Source: Clostridia bacterium
GTDB lineage: Bacteria > Bacillota > Clostridia > Christensenellales > Borkfalkiaceae
Direction: 5' to 3'
Length of the DNA: 39,150 nt
Assembly (NCBI GenBank): GCA_900769545.1
Contig: CAAGGZ010000049.1
Coordinates: 1-39,150, forward strand
Below the pieces are notes generated by a model. That model was given only the letters and a program-made list of their open reading frames with translations. It ran no database searches and was not told the DNA's origin. The position numbers were made by a program, and so were the translations under genes. Shown piece after piece: positions 21,295 through 29,599 of the stretch. Position 1 is the first letter of the stretch. Every line of letters starts with the position of its first letter.

Positions 21295-23349
21295 ATGAGA
21301 AAAATTATCCCTGTATTATTGATTGCTGCATTGTCCTGTACATTTGCTGCATGCAATTTTATCAACGGCTCGTCTGCGGATTCCAGCGTTTTGGATTCAT
21401 CCGTGAAAGAGAGCGTAAGTTCAAGCGAGGCTCAGAGTTCATCTATTGATGAGAGCGTTGATTCCAGCTCCGATTCGAGCGTAGAAGAACCGCATGAACA
21501 CGAACTCACGGTGGTTGATGAGGTTGCGGCTAGCTGTACACAGGAAGGTAATATTACATATTGGCAGTGTTCGGGGTGTTCGTTGTTGTTCTCGGATGAA
21601 AACGGCGAAACGCAGATTACCAAGGCGGATACCGTACTTGCAAAATCGTCGCACGAAATGGAGCATTTTGACGCTGTGCAGGCGCTTGGTTATACGGAAG
21701 GGAATATTGAATATTGGTATTGTTCCGTTTGCGAAGATTACTATAAAGACGAAGAGGGCAAGAGAACGATTTCTTTGGAATCTACCGTAATTGCCGCTCC
21801 CTACACTATTCCTGATTTCGTTGTGGAAGTAGAAGAAGGGCGCGATCCCATCGTGTTGCAGCTCAGCGATACGCAGATTATCGACGCAGCGCAGACGCGT
21901 GAAGGGAGAACGGGCGTGGATTACACGTTCTGGGCGACCGACCAAATTGAAGAGCGTTGTTACGATTATTTAACGGAAGTCATCAACGCAACCAATCCCG
22001 ATTTGATTATTCTTACGGGCGATATTGTTTACGGCGAGTTTGACGACAGCGGTACAGCTTTGGTCAGCTTTATTGAATTTATGGAAACGTTCCAAACGCC
22101 TTGGGCTCCCGTATTCGGTAATCACGATAATGAAAGTAAAAAAGGTGTAGATTGGCAGTGCGAGCAGTTTGAAAATGCGGAGTATTGCTTGTTTGAACAA
22201 AAAGAATTGACGGGCAACGGGAACTATTCGGTTGCGATTGGGCAAGGCGGCGAAGTAAAGCGTGTGTTCTATATGCTTGATACCAACGGTTGCGGCGCGG
22301 CGAGCGCGGAATCTTTGGCGAACGGTCACACAACGACGAACGTCGGGTTTGGAAGCGACCAAATCAAATGGTATTCGGAACAAATTAGAGATTTGAAAGA
22401 GGTTGCGCCCGAAGTGAAAATCTCGTTTGCTTATCATATTCAGCAGTATGTTTTCGTGAATGCTTTTGATAAGTACGACTTTAATCAATCGGAAAAATAT
22501 CAGGATATTAACATCGATACGTTGGAAGAGAAAGAAGAAGGCGACTTCGGCTATATCGGCAGACAGTTGAAAGGCCCTTGGGATTCGAGCTATTCCGTAT
22601 GGAATGGCATGAAGTCGTTGGGTGTAGACTCTATTTTTGTCGGGCACGAGCACTGTAACAGCGCCAGCGTTATATACAACGGCGTGCGTTTCCAGTTCGG
22701 TCAAAAATCGAGCGAATACGACCGTTTTAACTGTATTGACAGCAACGGAGTAATCACAGGCGGATATTCGAAAACGGGAACGTCACTCATTGGCGGTACG
22801 GTAATTCCTCTTTCTGCGGAAGACGGCTCCATTAAAGACCCGTATATATATTATTGCGGTTTTGAAAATGGGGAAATCGATTGGTCTCAATATAAAGAAT
22901 ATGAAGTTGGCGGTTTGCAGAAAGGTACGGATTTGTACGTAGACGGCGCATTGGAGATGAATAGCGTTGCGTTTGACGAAACAACGAATGCGTATGAAGT
23001 GGTTGCCAATTCGCAAGGTAAAATGTACGTAAACGTTGCTCTGTTGGCTGGAAAGACGACCTTTACGTTCAGCGTATACGTTCCCGAAACCTCTACGGCA
23101 AAATTGGGCGGCTACGGCGAATTTGCCATTCGTGTAAAGCCCAACGGCGACGAGCCCGGCGCGGACGGCAAAGCGGACGGTTATATCGATTTCGATTCCT
23201 CTTCGACGATTGAAGAATTGAAATTGGAATTTGGCGTATGGAAAACGTATACCGTGGATATTACGGGTTTGGACGCAACCTGTACGGAATTTGCTTTCGT
23301 TATTGCGGCTTCGAACGTACTTTATTTCAAGGACGTTGCGCTCAGTTAA
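21295..23349 (+). CDS. Calcineurin-like metallophosphoesterase lipoprotein
   Basis: 684 residues. The ATG at 21295 follows TGGAGG; the frame extends upstream to 21241 without support. A signal peptide ends at a FAAC lipobox (Cys20); a Ser/Asp/Glu stalk follows (about 27-65). Next come two tandem ~45-residue modules with paired cysteines (QCSGC near 91-95 and YCSVC near 142-146), the metallophosphoesterase domain with LQLSDTQ (Asp192), GDIVYG (242-247), GNHDNE (275-280) and a late VGHEH motif, and a beta-sandwich-like C-terminus resembling a carbohydrate-binding module. Probably a surface phosphoesterase that scavenges phosphate from an organic phosphate; substrate unknown. Confidence 0.87.
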   Translation: MRKIIPVLLIAALSCTFAACNFINGSSADSSVLDSSVKESVSSSEAQSSSIDESVDSSSDSSVEEPHEHELTVVDEVAASCTQEGNITYWQCSGCSLLFSDENGETQITKADTVLAKSSHEMEHFDAVQALGYTEGNIEYWYCSVCEDYYKDEEGKRTISLESTVIAAPYTIPDFVVEVEEGRDPIVLQLSDTQIIDAAQTREGRTGVDYTFWATDQIEERCYDYLTEVINATNPDLIILTGDIVYGEFDDSGTALVSFIEFMETFQTPWAPVFGNHDNESKKGVDWQCEQFENAEYCLFEQKELTGNGNYSVAIGQGGEVKRVFYMLDTNGCGAASAESLANGHTTTNVGFGSDQIKWYSEQIRDLKEVAPEVKISFAYHIQQYVFVNAFDKYDFNQSEKYQDINIDTLEEKEEGDFGYIGRQLKGPWDSSYSVWNGMKSLGVDSIFVGHEHCNSASVIYNGVRFQFGQKSSEYDRFNCIDSNGVITGGYSKTGTSLIGGTVIPLSAEDGSIKDPYIYYCGFENGEIDWSQYKEYEVGGLQKGTDLYVDGALEMNSVAFDETTNAYEVVANSQGKMYVNVALLAGKTTFTFSVYVPETSTAKLGGYGEFAIRVKPNGDEPGADGKADGYIDFDSSSTIEELKLEFGVWKTYTVDITGLDATCTEFAFVIAASNVLYFKDVALS

Positions 23350-23362
23350 ATAGGTATTGGTT

Positions 23363-24628
23363 ATGAACGAAAGGTTAAAAGAAGTTTTTCCCGACGGAAC
23401 GCCGATAGACGAATGGTTTTATGATACGAACGTTCCTGCATTGGACTCGTTAGGGAAACCGTACGTCATCACGGACTACGGGGTTTGTGACGATGGGAAA
23501 ATTTATACGAAACAACTGCAAACGCTCATTGATTCGGCGGCAGAAAACGGCGGTGGCGTCATTGTTGTGCCGAGCGGAACGTATTATACGGGCGCGCTGT
23601 TTTTTAAACAAGGCGTACATTTGTATATTGCCGAAGGCGGTATGTTAAAAGGCAGTGACGATATTTCTGATTATCCCGTTTGTCCAACGAGAATTGAAGG
23701 GGAAAGCTGTTTGTATTATCCTGCGCTTATTAACGCAGACGGAGTGGACGGCTTCGTCCTGTGCGGAAAGGGAACGATTGACGGGAACGGTTTGCGCTCC
23801 TGGAAAGCGTTCTGGAAACGCCGCGAATGGAATCCCGATTGCACCAACAAGGACGAGCAAAGACCCCGTTTGGTATTTTTATCCAACTGTAAAAACGTTC
23901 TTGTTGCTGATTTGCATTTGCAAAATTCCCATTTTTGGACGAATCATATTTACAAATGTCAATATGTGAAATTTGTAGGCTGCCACATTTTCTCCCCTAA
24001 AGAACCCGTTCCGTCTCCCAGTACGGACGCAATTGATATTGACGTTTGTTGCGACGTATTGATAAAGAACTGTTATATGGAAGTCGATGACGATTCCGTG
24101 GTACTCAAAGGCGGAAAAGGTCCTTGGGCGGACAGTGATCCCAACAATGGCTCGAACGAGCGTATACTCGTAGAAGATTGTGAGTATGGCTTCTGTCACA
24201 GCGGATTAACTTGCGGTTCGGAATCGATTCATAACAGAAATATTCTTGTACGCCGTATTCGTGTAAAGGATATTATGCAGCTCATACATTTCAAATTGCG
24301 CCCCGATACGCCGCAACGATATGAATATATCACGGTAGAGGGTGTAGAGGGCAGTATTTTGGGAAGCTTTATCAATATCAATCCGTGGACGCAATTTTTT
24401 GATTTGAAGGGAAGGACGGATAAACCGCTATCCTTAGTGGAAAATATTTCCATAAAAGATTGTCAGTGTACTTGTGATTTCTTCTTTAACGTGAGCAAAG
24501 ACGAAAAGCAGTACGAGTTGAAAAACTTTACGTTGCAAGGACTGCAAATTCAAGCCCGACATAAAGGACACGATTTTAACGTAGTAGATTCTATTATTGT
24601 TCAAAATTTAACCGTGGAGGAAAAATAA
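23363..24628 (+). CDS. Glycoside hydrolase family 28-like protein (polygalacturonase-type), cytoplasmic
   Basis: 421 residues, a right-handed beta-helix with the GH28 landmarks in variant form: STDAIDID at 220-227 (usual NTDGID), VDDDS at 241-245 holding the catalytic Asp pair, and CHSGLTCGSE near 278-287 with the catalytic His region. GH28 enzymes cleave galacturonan or rhamnogalacturonan. No signal peptide, so it probably acts on oligosaccharides already imported, as exo-acting members do. The ATG at 23363 is preferred over the TTG at 23357. It starts 13 bases after the metallophosphoesterase gene, likely one operon. Confidence 0.85.
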   Translation: MNERLKEVFPDGTPIDEWFYDTNVPALDSLGKPYVITDYGVCDDGKIYTKQLQTLIDSAAENGGGVIVVPSGTYYTGALFFKQGVHLYIAEGGMLKGSDDISDYPVCPTRIEGESCLYYPALINADGVDGFVLCGKGTIDGNGLRSWKAFWKRREWNPDCTNKDEQRPRLVFLSNCKNVLVADLHLQNSHFWTNHIYKCQYVKFVGCHIFSPKEPVPSPSTDAIDIDVCCDVLIKNCYMEVDDDSVVLKGGKGPWADSDPNNGSNERILVEDCEYGFCHSGLTCGSESIHNRNILVRRIRVKDIMQLIHFKLRPDTPQRYEYITVEGVEGSILGSFININPWTQFFDLKGRTDKPLSLVENISIKDCQCTCDFFFNVSKDEKQYELKNFTLQGLQIQARHKGHDFNVVDSIIVQNLTVEEK

Positions 24629-24629
24629 A

Positions 24630-25664
24630 ATGAGAAGGTTAATAAACAACGATATTATTCATGAAAATTTATTCAACGTTACACCAAAGCTTGCATACAA
24701 CGAAAGCAACGATTATCAGGAATGGAAAAAAGCAATCAAAGAAAAATATACGGAGTTGCTGGGCTTAGAGAATATTGCCAAAAATGCCTGCGACTTGAAC
24801 GTAGAGGTTGAGGAATGTATCGAAACGGAAGAATATACCCGTTATCGTTACGTTTTCGAGAGCGAAAAAGGCTGTTTTGTGCCCTGTTACTTGCTCATTC
24901 CGAAGTTGGCGCAGGAAAAGTTCCCTGTGTGTATTTGTGTACAGGGACATTCGACGGGTTTCCATATTTCCATCGGCGAACCTAAGTATGAAGGGGATGA
25001 CAAATTTCTTGAAACGAGTACGTTTGCGTTGGACGCGGTGAAAAACGGCTTTGCAGCTTTGGCAATCGAACAGCGTGGCATGGGTGAGCGTACTACGCCC
25101 CGACAGGACAGAGGCCGCGCCTTGACTTGCGGCTGTTATCATACGGCTTTGACGGCGTTGATGCTCGGCAGAACGCTCATTGGCGAACGTGTTTGGGATA
25201 TTTCCAAGGGGATTGATAGCTTGCAGCATTTCGCCGAACGTTTGGATTTGGACGACATTACGTTGGTTGGCAATTCGGGCGGCGGTACGGCTACCTATTA
25301 TACGGCTTGCTATGATCAGCGTATTAAAACGGCGATTCCTTCCTGCGCGGTGTGTTCCTATAAAGACAGTATCGGGGAGATGTGGCATTGTTCGTGCAAT
25401 TATATTCCTCACAGCGCAGAATATTTTGATATGGGTGAGCTCGCTACGTTGATTGCGCCTCGTAACTTGCTTATATGCAACGGGGAAGTTGACCCGATTT
25501 TCCCTTTGCCTGGGACGAAAGAAGTGTATTCCGTCGTCGAGAAAATTTACCAAAAAGAAAATGCGGCAGACAAATGCAGATTGGTGGTTATTCCCGATAA
25601 ACCTCACTATTTTGATAAACACGTTGTATTTTCAACCTTGAAGGAAGTTCGTAAAAATAAGTAA
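24630..25664 (+). CDS. Alpha/beta hydrolase, acetyl-xylan-esterase-like (Abhydrolase_7 type)
   Basis: 344 residues, no signal peptide. Motifs: CVQGHSTGFH (about 103-112), AIEQRGMGER (about 145-154), nucleophile elbow GNSGGG with Ser216, then the likely Asp in NGEVDP and His in PDKPHYFD. The family contains deacetylases of plant polysaccharides and is often found with pectin or xylan enzymes. It begins one base after the GH28 stop, with GGAGG inside the GH28 tail, so the two are coupled and probably act together to strip acetyl groups from imported pectic oligosaccharides (inference). The exact ester cannot be named. Confidence 0.8.
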   Translation: MRRLINNDIIHENLFNVTPKLAYNESNDYQEWKKAIKEKYTELLGLENIAKNACDLNVEVEECIETEEYTRYRYVFESEKGCFVPCYLLIPKLAQEKFPVCICVQGHSTGFHISIGEPKYEGDDKFLETSTFALDAVKNGFAALAIEQRGMGERTTPRQDRGRALTCGCYHTALTALMLGRTLIGERVWDISKGIDSLQHFAERLDLDDITLVGNSGGGTATYYTACYDQRIKTAIPSCAVCSYKDSIGEMWHCSCNYIPHSAEYFDMGELATLIAPRNLLICNGEVDPIFPLPGTKEVYSVVEKIYQKENAADKCRLVVIPDKPHYFDKHVVFSTLKEVRKNK

Positions 25665-25710
25665 AAAATTGAAACATAACTTTAAATAAAATAAATCCGA
25701 AGGAGAAAAT

Positions 25711-26574
25711 ATGTATCAATTATTCTGTGATTCAAATTGTGAGTTATGGCACACAACGGTTAAAGAATTAGGTCTCAACGTAATTCGTATGCCCTATATT
25801 GTCGATAATGAAGAACATTTTTACGATATGGGCGAAAACACAGATTTTAAGGCGTTTTTCGACCACATGCGCGCAGGCGGTACTCCGAAAACGTCCGCTT
25901 TGAACGAGTATGCGTATACGGAATATTTCGAGCCTGTTTTGGCGCGCGGCGAGGATATTTACTATATTACCTTCTCGCATCAGATGAGCGGCACTTTCAA
26001 CGCGATGAAGAACGTTATTGCGCAGCTCAAAGAAAAATATCCCGATAGAGAAATCCGTTACTTCGATACGAAAATGATTTCTTTGGGTAGCGGTTTTGCG
26101 ACGTATTATGGGGCGCTCCAATATAAAAATGGGGCTACCATGGACGAGTTGACGGCTTATTTGGAGGAATTGTGCGCGCACACGGCGGTGTATTTTGTCG
26201 TAAACGATTTGACGTATTTATACCGTGGAGGCAGAGTGTCGGGCGTTTCCAAGGTAATGGGGAATTTGCTCGGGGTTAAACCCATTTTATATTTCAACGA
26301 GGAAGGAAAAATACTCAATATCGACAAAGTAAAAGGTTTTAAGAAAGCGTTGTCTACGTTGATTGGGTATATGAAAGAAAAGGGTACAGAGCTAAATAAG
26401 TACAAAATTTGTATTTTGCAAGCGGATTGCGAAGACGAAGCGAACACTTTCGCCGACAATATCAGGGCAACGTTTGGGGACGTGGACATTATAATGCAAC
26501 CCGTGGGACCTGTTATTGGGGCGCATTGCGGTCCGGGCACGATTGGGCTTATTTTCCATGCCAAAGAAAAGTAA
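25711..26574 (+). CDS. DegV family fatty-acid-binding protein
   Basis: 287 residues, cytoplasmic. DegV landmarks: N-terminal FCDSNCEL, PKTSALNEYAYTEYF with the ligand-binding Ser/Thr region, SHQMSGTFNAM, YRGGRVSGVSKVMGNLLGVKPIL, and the closing VGPVIGAHCGPGTIGLIF. DegV proteins bind fatty acids and, as FakB, present them to the kinase FakA; no fakA is in the window. Many Clostridia carry several paralogues. AAGGAG precedes the ATG, and a strong terminator follows, so it ends the unit that starts at 21295 or is separate. Confidence 0.93.
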   Translation: MYQLFCDSNCELWHTTVKELGLNVIRMPYIVDNEEHFYDMGENTDFKAFFDHMRAGGTPKTSALNEYAYTEYFEPVLARGEDIYYITFSHQMSGTFNAMKNVIAQLKEKYPDREIRYFDTKMISLGSGFATYYGALQYKNGATMDELTAYLEELCAHTAVYFVVNDLTYLYRGGRVSGVSKVMGNLLGVKPILYFNEEGKILNIDKVKGFKKALSTLIGYMKEKGTELNKYKICILQADCEDEANTFADNIRATFGDVDIIMQPVGPVIGAHCGPGTIGLIFHAKEK

Positions 26575-26582
26575 AAAGTATT

Positions 26583-26619
26583 CGCCGACCGTAACATTTT
26601 GTTACGGTCGGCGTCTTTT
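26583..26619 (+). terminator. Terminator of the degV gene
   Basis: CGCCGACCGTAAC (26583-26595) pairs perfectly with GTTACGGTCGGCG (26601-26613) over ATTTT, followed by TCTTTTT. Confidence 0.95.
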
Positions 26620-26655
26620 TATGACGGCGTTTTTTAATAAATCTTAAGTTACACA

Positions 26656-26684
26656 TTGACAATTTGCTTGGAGAATGGTACAAT
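26656..26684 (+). promoter_or_regulatory. Promoter of the 26716-28296 lipoprotein gene
   Basis: TTGACA (26656-26661), 17 bases, TACAAT (26679-26684). Confidence 0.85.
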
Positions 26685-26715
26685 ATAGTCAATGAAATAA
26701 AGAAGTAGGTCTTAT

Positions 26716-28296
26716 ATGAAAAATAGATGGCTCAAAGCCCTTTCAATTTTTATGGGTATATGCTCGCTTGTTGGGTGTACGCCTGCTGGTGTTAGCTCGG
26801 GGAATAGCGTTTCGTTGCAAGAAAACGCGTCCTCCTCGGTAGAATCGGTGGAAGAAGAGTTTTCTTTTGAAGAGGTGTATCAAGGAAGCGAGAAGAAGAC
26901 GCTTGCGCCCAATGAAAGTATGGAAATTTCTATCGGAGCGGACATTCAAGGAAACAATTACATAAAGCTTGAATTACAGACAAACGTCAATTTGGTGGGA
27001 TATATTCATTACGAGAAAAACACCGATGCGTCGCGTTCGCATAAAGAAAAGATTTTTATTGAGCAAGGCGCAAACGAATTTACCACGTTTTTAGACGCCT
27101 TCCGAGTAGGCGCGCAAGGCGTATTTAAAAAGAAATTGACGAAGATTACGTTGCAGAACGTTGGAGAAAGCGCAGGGCTTGTGGCGGTATCTTCTGTCGG
27201 CGTTTCGGACAGAAAATTGGACAGAACGGAAGAATTGTACATTGAAGACGGACATATCAAGCTTGGTACGTCGCTTGCTTACGGCGGCTCGATACGGCAT
27301 TTAGAGAAGCTCAACGCAAGCGTCGTGGAGTACATTGACGAAAACGGCGACGTGCGCATTGAACAGGGCATAGATGCAGAAATGGTAGACGTTGTTTCCG
27401 AGCACGTTAATTTGGTCAATGTCTATGACTTAGGCAGAGAAATCCAACAGTCTTATTATGCGTTTACAACGGAAGAGAATGGGTATGCGCCTGAAGACGA
27501 TGTGCTTTACGAAGGCGATTTACGGTATAATCCCGTTCAGGCAGGGAGCGCAGGAGACAAGGAGTCTCAAATCATCGATTATAAAGTAACGGAAAAGGAA
27601 ATTTACGTCAAAGTAAAACCGATGGATTGGTTTTTGAGAAATACGCAAGCCGACGCTTATATGGAGAATAGGTATTATTTCGAAGCAGATGGCGTGTTGC
27701 GTGTATTTAATCGCTTCGTTAATTTTTCTCAATTTACGGGTATGAAAGATTTGCCGATTACGGCGCAGGAAACGCCTGCAATTTATATTGTACATCCGCT
27801 CAATTATTATTATTGCGAAACGATGTCGGGGGTTATCAAAGACCCTAATTTATCTCCTATGATGACCTCTCAAGGCAAAGGCGGCTTGTTTGACGGCGTG
27901 GAGTCTAATTATCATTATGCATTAGAGAATCGAACGGTTACAAACGAGTGGTTTGCTTTTGTCAACGATAAGAATTTTGGCATCGGTATTTATATGCCGA
28001 ATGCGAAAATTTATACCGCTTCAAGAGGATTTTCGTCTATCAGTTATAATATAGGTTGGAACAGTGCTCCATCGCCTTGGTGGAACGGTTCGCTTAAGGG
28101 ATACGTACCCAGCGCTTATGTAAGCAATTATAATTACTGTTGTCCTGTTTCCCATACGCGAATGGTGGATTTTGTACCATTTGAATATGAATACGCCGTC
28201 TATATCGGTACGGTTTACGATATGCAAGACGTTTTTGGCGCAATGCGTGAAAGCGGAGCCATTACAAATGAAAGAGTAAACGCTTGGGATAAATAA
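26716..28296 (+). CDS. Unrecognised large lipoprotein
   Basis: 526 residues. Signal peptide with SLVGC lipobox (Cys21), a short Ser/Glu stalk (about 38-52), then about 470 residues with no family I can name confidently. The N-terminal part looks beta-rich; LGTSLAYGGSIRHLEKLNASVVE and VNVYDLGREIQQSYYA resemble the pattern seen in galactose-mutarotase-like beta-sandwich proteins and polysaccharide-binding proteins. The C-terminal part has many aromatics (WNSAPSPWWNGSLKGYVP) suggestive of a carbohydrate-binding surface. Proposed as a surface glycan-binding protein or enzyme, weakly. Own consensus promoter and no partner gene immediately downstream. Confidence 0.6.
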   Translation: MKNRWLKALSIFMGICSLVGCTPAGVSSGNSVSLQENASSSVESVEEEFSFEEVYQGSEKKTLAPNESMEISIGADIQGNNYIKLELQTNVNLVGYIHYEKNTDASRSHKEKIFIEQGANEFTTFLDAFRVGAQGVFKKKLTKITLQNVGESAGLVAVSSVGVSDRKLDRTEELYIEDGHIKLGTSLAYGGSIRHLEKLNASVVEYIDENGDVRIEQGIDAEMVDVVSEHVNLVNVYDLGREIQQSYYAFTTEENGYAPEDDVLYEGDLRYNPVQAGSAGDKESQIIDYKVTEKEIYVKVKPMDWFLRNTQADAYMENRYYFEADGVLRVFNRFVNFSQFTGMKDLPITAQETPAIYIVHPLNYYYCETMSGVIKDPNLSPMMTSQGKGGLFDGVESNYHYALENRTVTNEWFAFVNDKNFGIGIYMPNAKIYTASRGFSSISYNIGWNSAPSPWWNGSLKGYVPSAYVSNYNYCCPVSHTRMVDFVPFEYEYAVYIGTVYDMQDVFGAMRESGAITNERVNAWDK

Positions 28297-28332
28297 TATT
28301 AAAGAATGATAGAAAAATCGTAATTTTTGCTA

Positions 28333-28361
28333 TTGAAACCTTGCTTTTACTGTGTTATAAT
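28333..28361 (+). promoter_or_regulatory. Promoter of the secreted phosphatase/surface-protein operon
   Basis: TTGAAA (28333-28338), 17 bases, TATAAT (28356-28361). Confidence 0.88.
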
Positions 28362-28390
28362 ATAAAAAATTCTATATAAGGAGTGTAAGG

Positions 28391-29599
28391 ATGAAGAAAA
28401 GAACGAAGAGTATCATTTCTTTAGCGCTTGCTATGATGACGGCGATTTCCTTGATCTTTGTCCCGAAAGCGTTGCAAAAAACGACGACTTTCGCAGGGGA
28501 AACGGAGCAAAATTATATACCGACGATCACGGCAACGCCTAAGGAGAATGAAATGGTAGATTTGTTGCAAGGGGATATTTTGGAATTTTCCTCTAATTAT
28601 GTGAAATATAGTTCGAGTAAATATCTTCCCGAAGGCTACGACAAGAATAATGTGTACCGCGAAGATGATTTTGCTCCCAAAGCGGCAACGTTAAGTTGGG
28701 AAAGCGAAGAGGGAGCGCTCTATTACACGGTAAAAATTTCGACAAAAGCCGACCTTTCCAATGCAGTCAGCTATATGACGCTCGATAACACGCTTGACGT
28801 GGAAGACTTGTTTATGGGCACGAAGTATTACTATCAAGTAATTGCTCGTTTTGAAAGCAAGACGGTAAAATCGCGTATTTTTGAGTTCACGACATCCTAT
28901 TTGCCTCGCACGGTACATATTGAGGGCGTTTCCAATACCCGTGATTTCGGCGGTTATTACACGGTAGACGGCACGCACAGAGTGCGTCAAGGTATGATTT
29001 ACCGCGGCGGTCTGTTGGAGACGATGACGGACGCAGGGAAGAATAAAATTCTCAACGTTTTGGGTATTAAAACCGACCTTGATATGCGTGGGGAAGTAGC
29101 AACTTCGCCTTTGGGTGACGGCGTAAACTTTATCAACGTCAGCGGCCCTTATTATACGGGCGGTACGGGGGTTGATTCGTTGAATTCCAGCGATAAAGCG
29201 AACTGGACGGGTACGTACAGAGAAGCGCTTTTGCAGGAAATTAAGGCGTTTGCAAACCCCGACAACTATCCTATTTATATCCACTGTTCGCTCGGCCGTG
29301 ACAGAACGGGTACGTTGGCGTTCCTTATCAACGCATTGCTTGGCGTAGGGGAAGCGGACTTGTACAGAGATTACGAATTGTCTTTCTTCTCGACAAAGGG
29401 CTGCGCGGATGGGCAATCGCCTGAATATATGGTAGGCAGCGCATTCCATACGCTGTATATGTACATAAAGAATTATAAAGCGTTACCCAGCAGCTATTCT
29501 ATGGCGGATAAGACGGAGAAATTTATGCTCGACATCGGTATCACGCAAGAAGAGATTGATTCTATTCGGTCGATTCTCTTAGAGGAGGTAGACGCATGA
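28391..29599 (+). CDS. Secreted tyrosine-phosphatase-family protein with N-terminal Fn3-like domain
   Basis: 402 residues with a signal peptide (about 1-36, no lipobox, so probably released or cell-wall associated). Residues ~90-170 look like a fibronectin type III-like beta-domain (TLSWESEEGALYYTVKIS, KYYYQVIARF). The phosphatase domain carries the family lead-in NTRDFGGYYTVDG and the signature IHCSLGRDRTG with Cys299 and Arg305, the CX5R motif of tyrosine/phosphoinositide phosphatases of the Y_phosphatase3 type. Members such as Listeria LipA act outside the cell on phosphoinositides or phosphoproteins. Its stop overlaps the next start (ATGA), so it is expressed together with the surface protein. 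Substrate unknown. Confidence 0.85.
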   Translation: MKKRTKSIISLALAMMTAISLIFVPKALQKTTTFAGETEQNYIPTITATPKENEMVDLLQGDILEFSSNYVKYSSSKYLPEGYDKNNVYREDDFAPKAATLSWESEEGALYYTVKISTKADLSNAVSYMTLDNTLDVEDLFMGTKYYYQVIARFESKTVKSRIFEFTTSYLPRTVHIEGVSNTRDFGGYYTVDGTHRVRQGMIYRGGLLETMTDAGKNKILNVLGIKTDLDMRGEVATSPLGDGVNFINVSGPYYTGGTGVDSLNSSDKANWTGTYREALLQEIKAFANPDNYPIYIHCSLGRDRTGTLAFLINALLGVGEADLYRDYELSFFSTKGCADGQSPEYMVGSAFHTLYMYIKNYKALPSSYSMADKTEKFMLDIGITQEEIDSIRSILLEEVDA

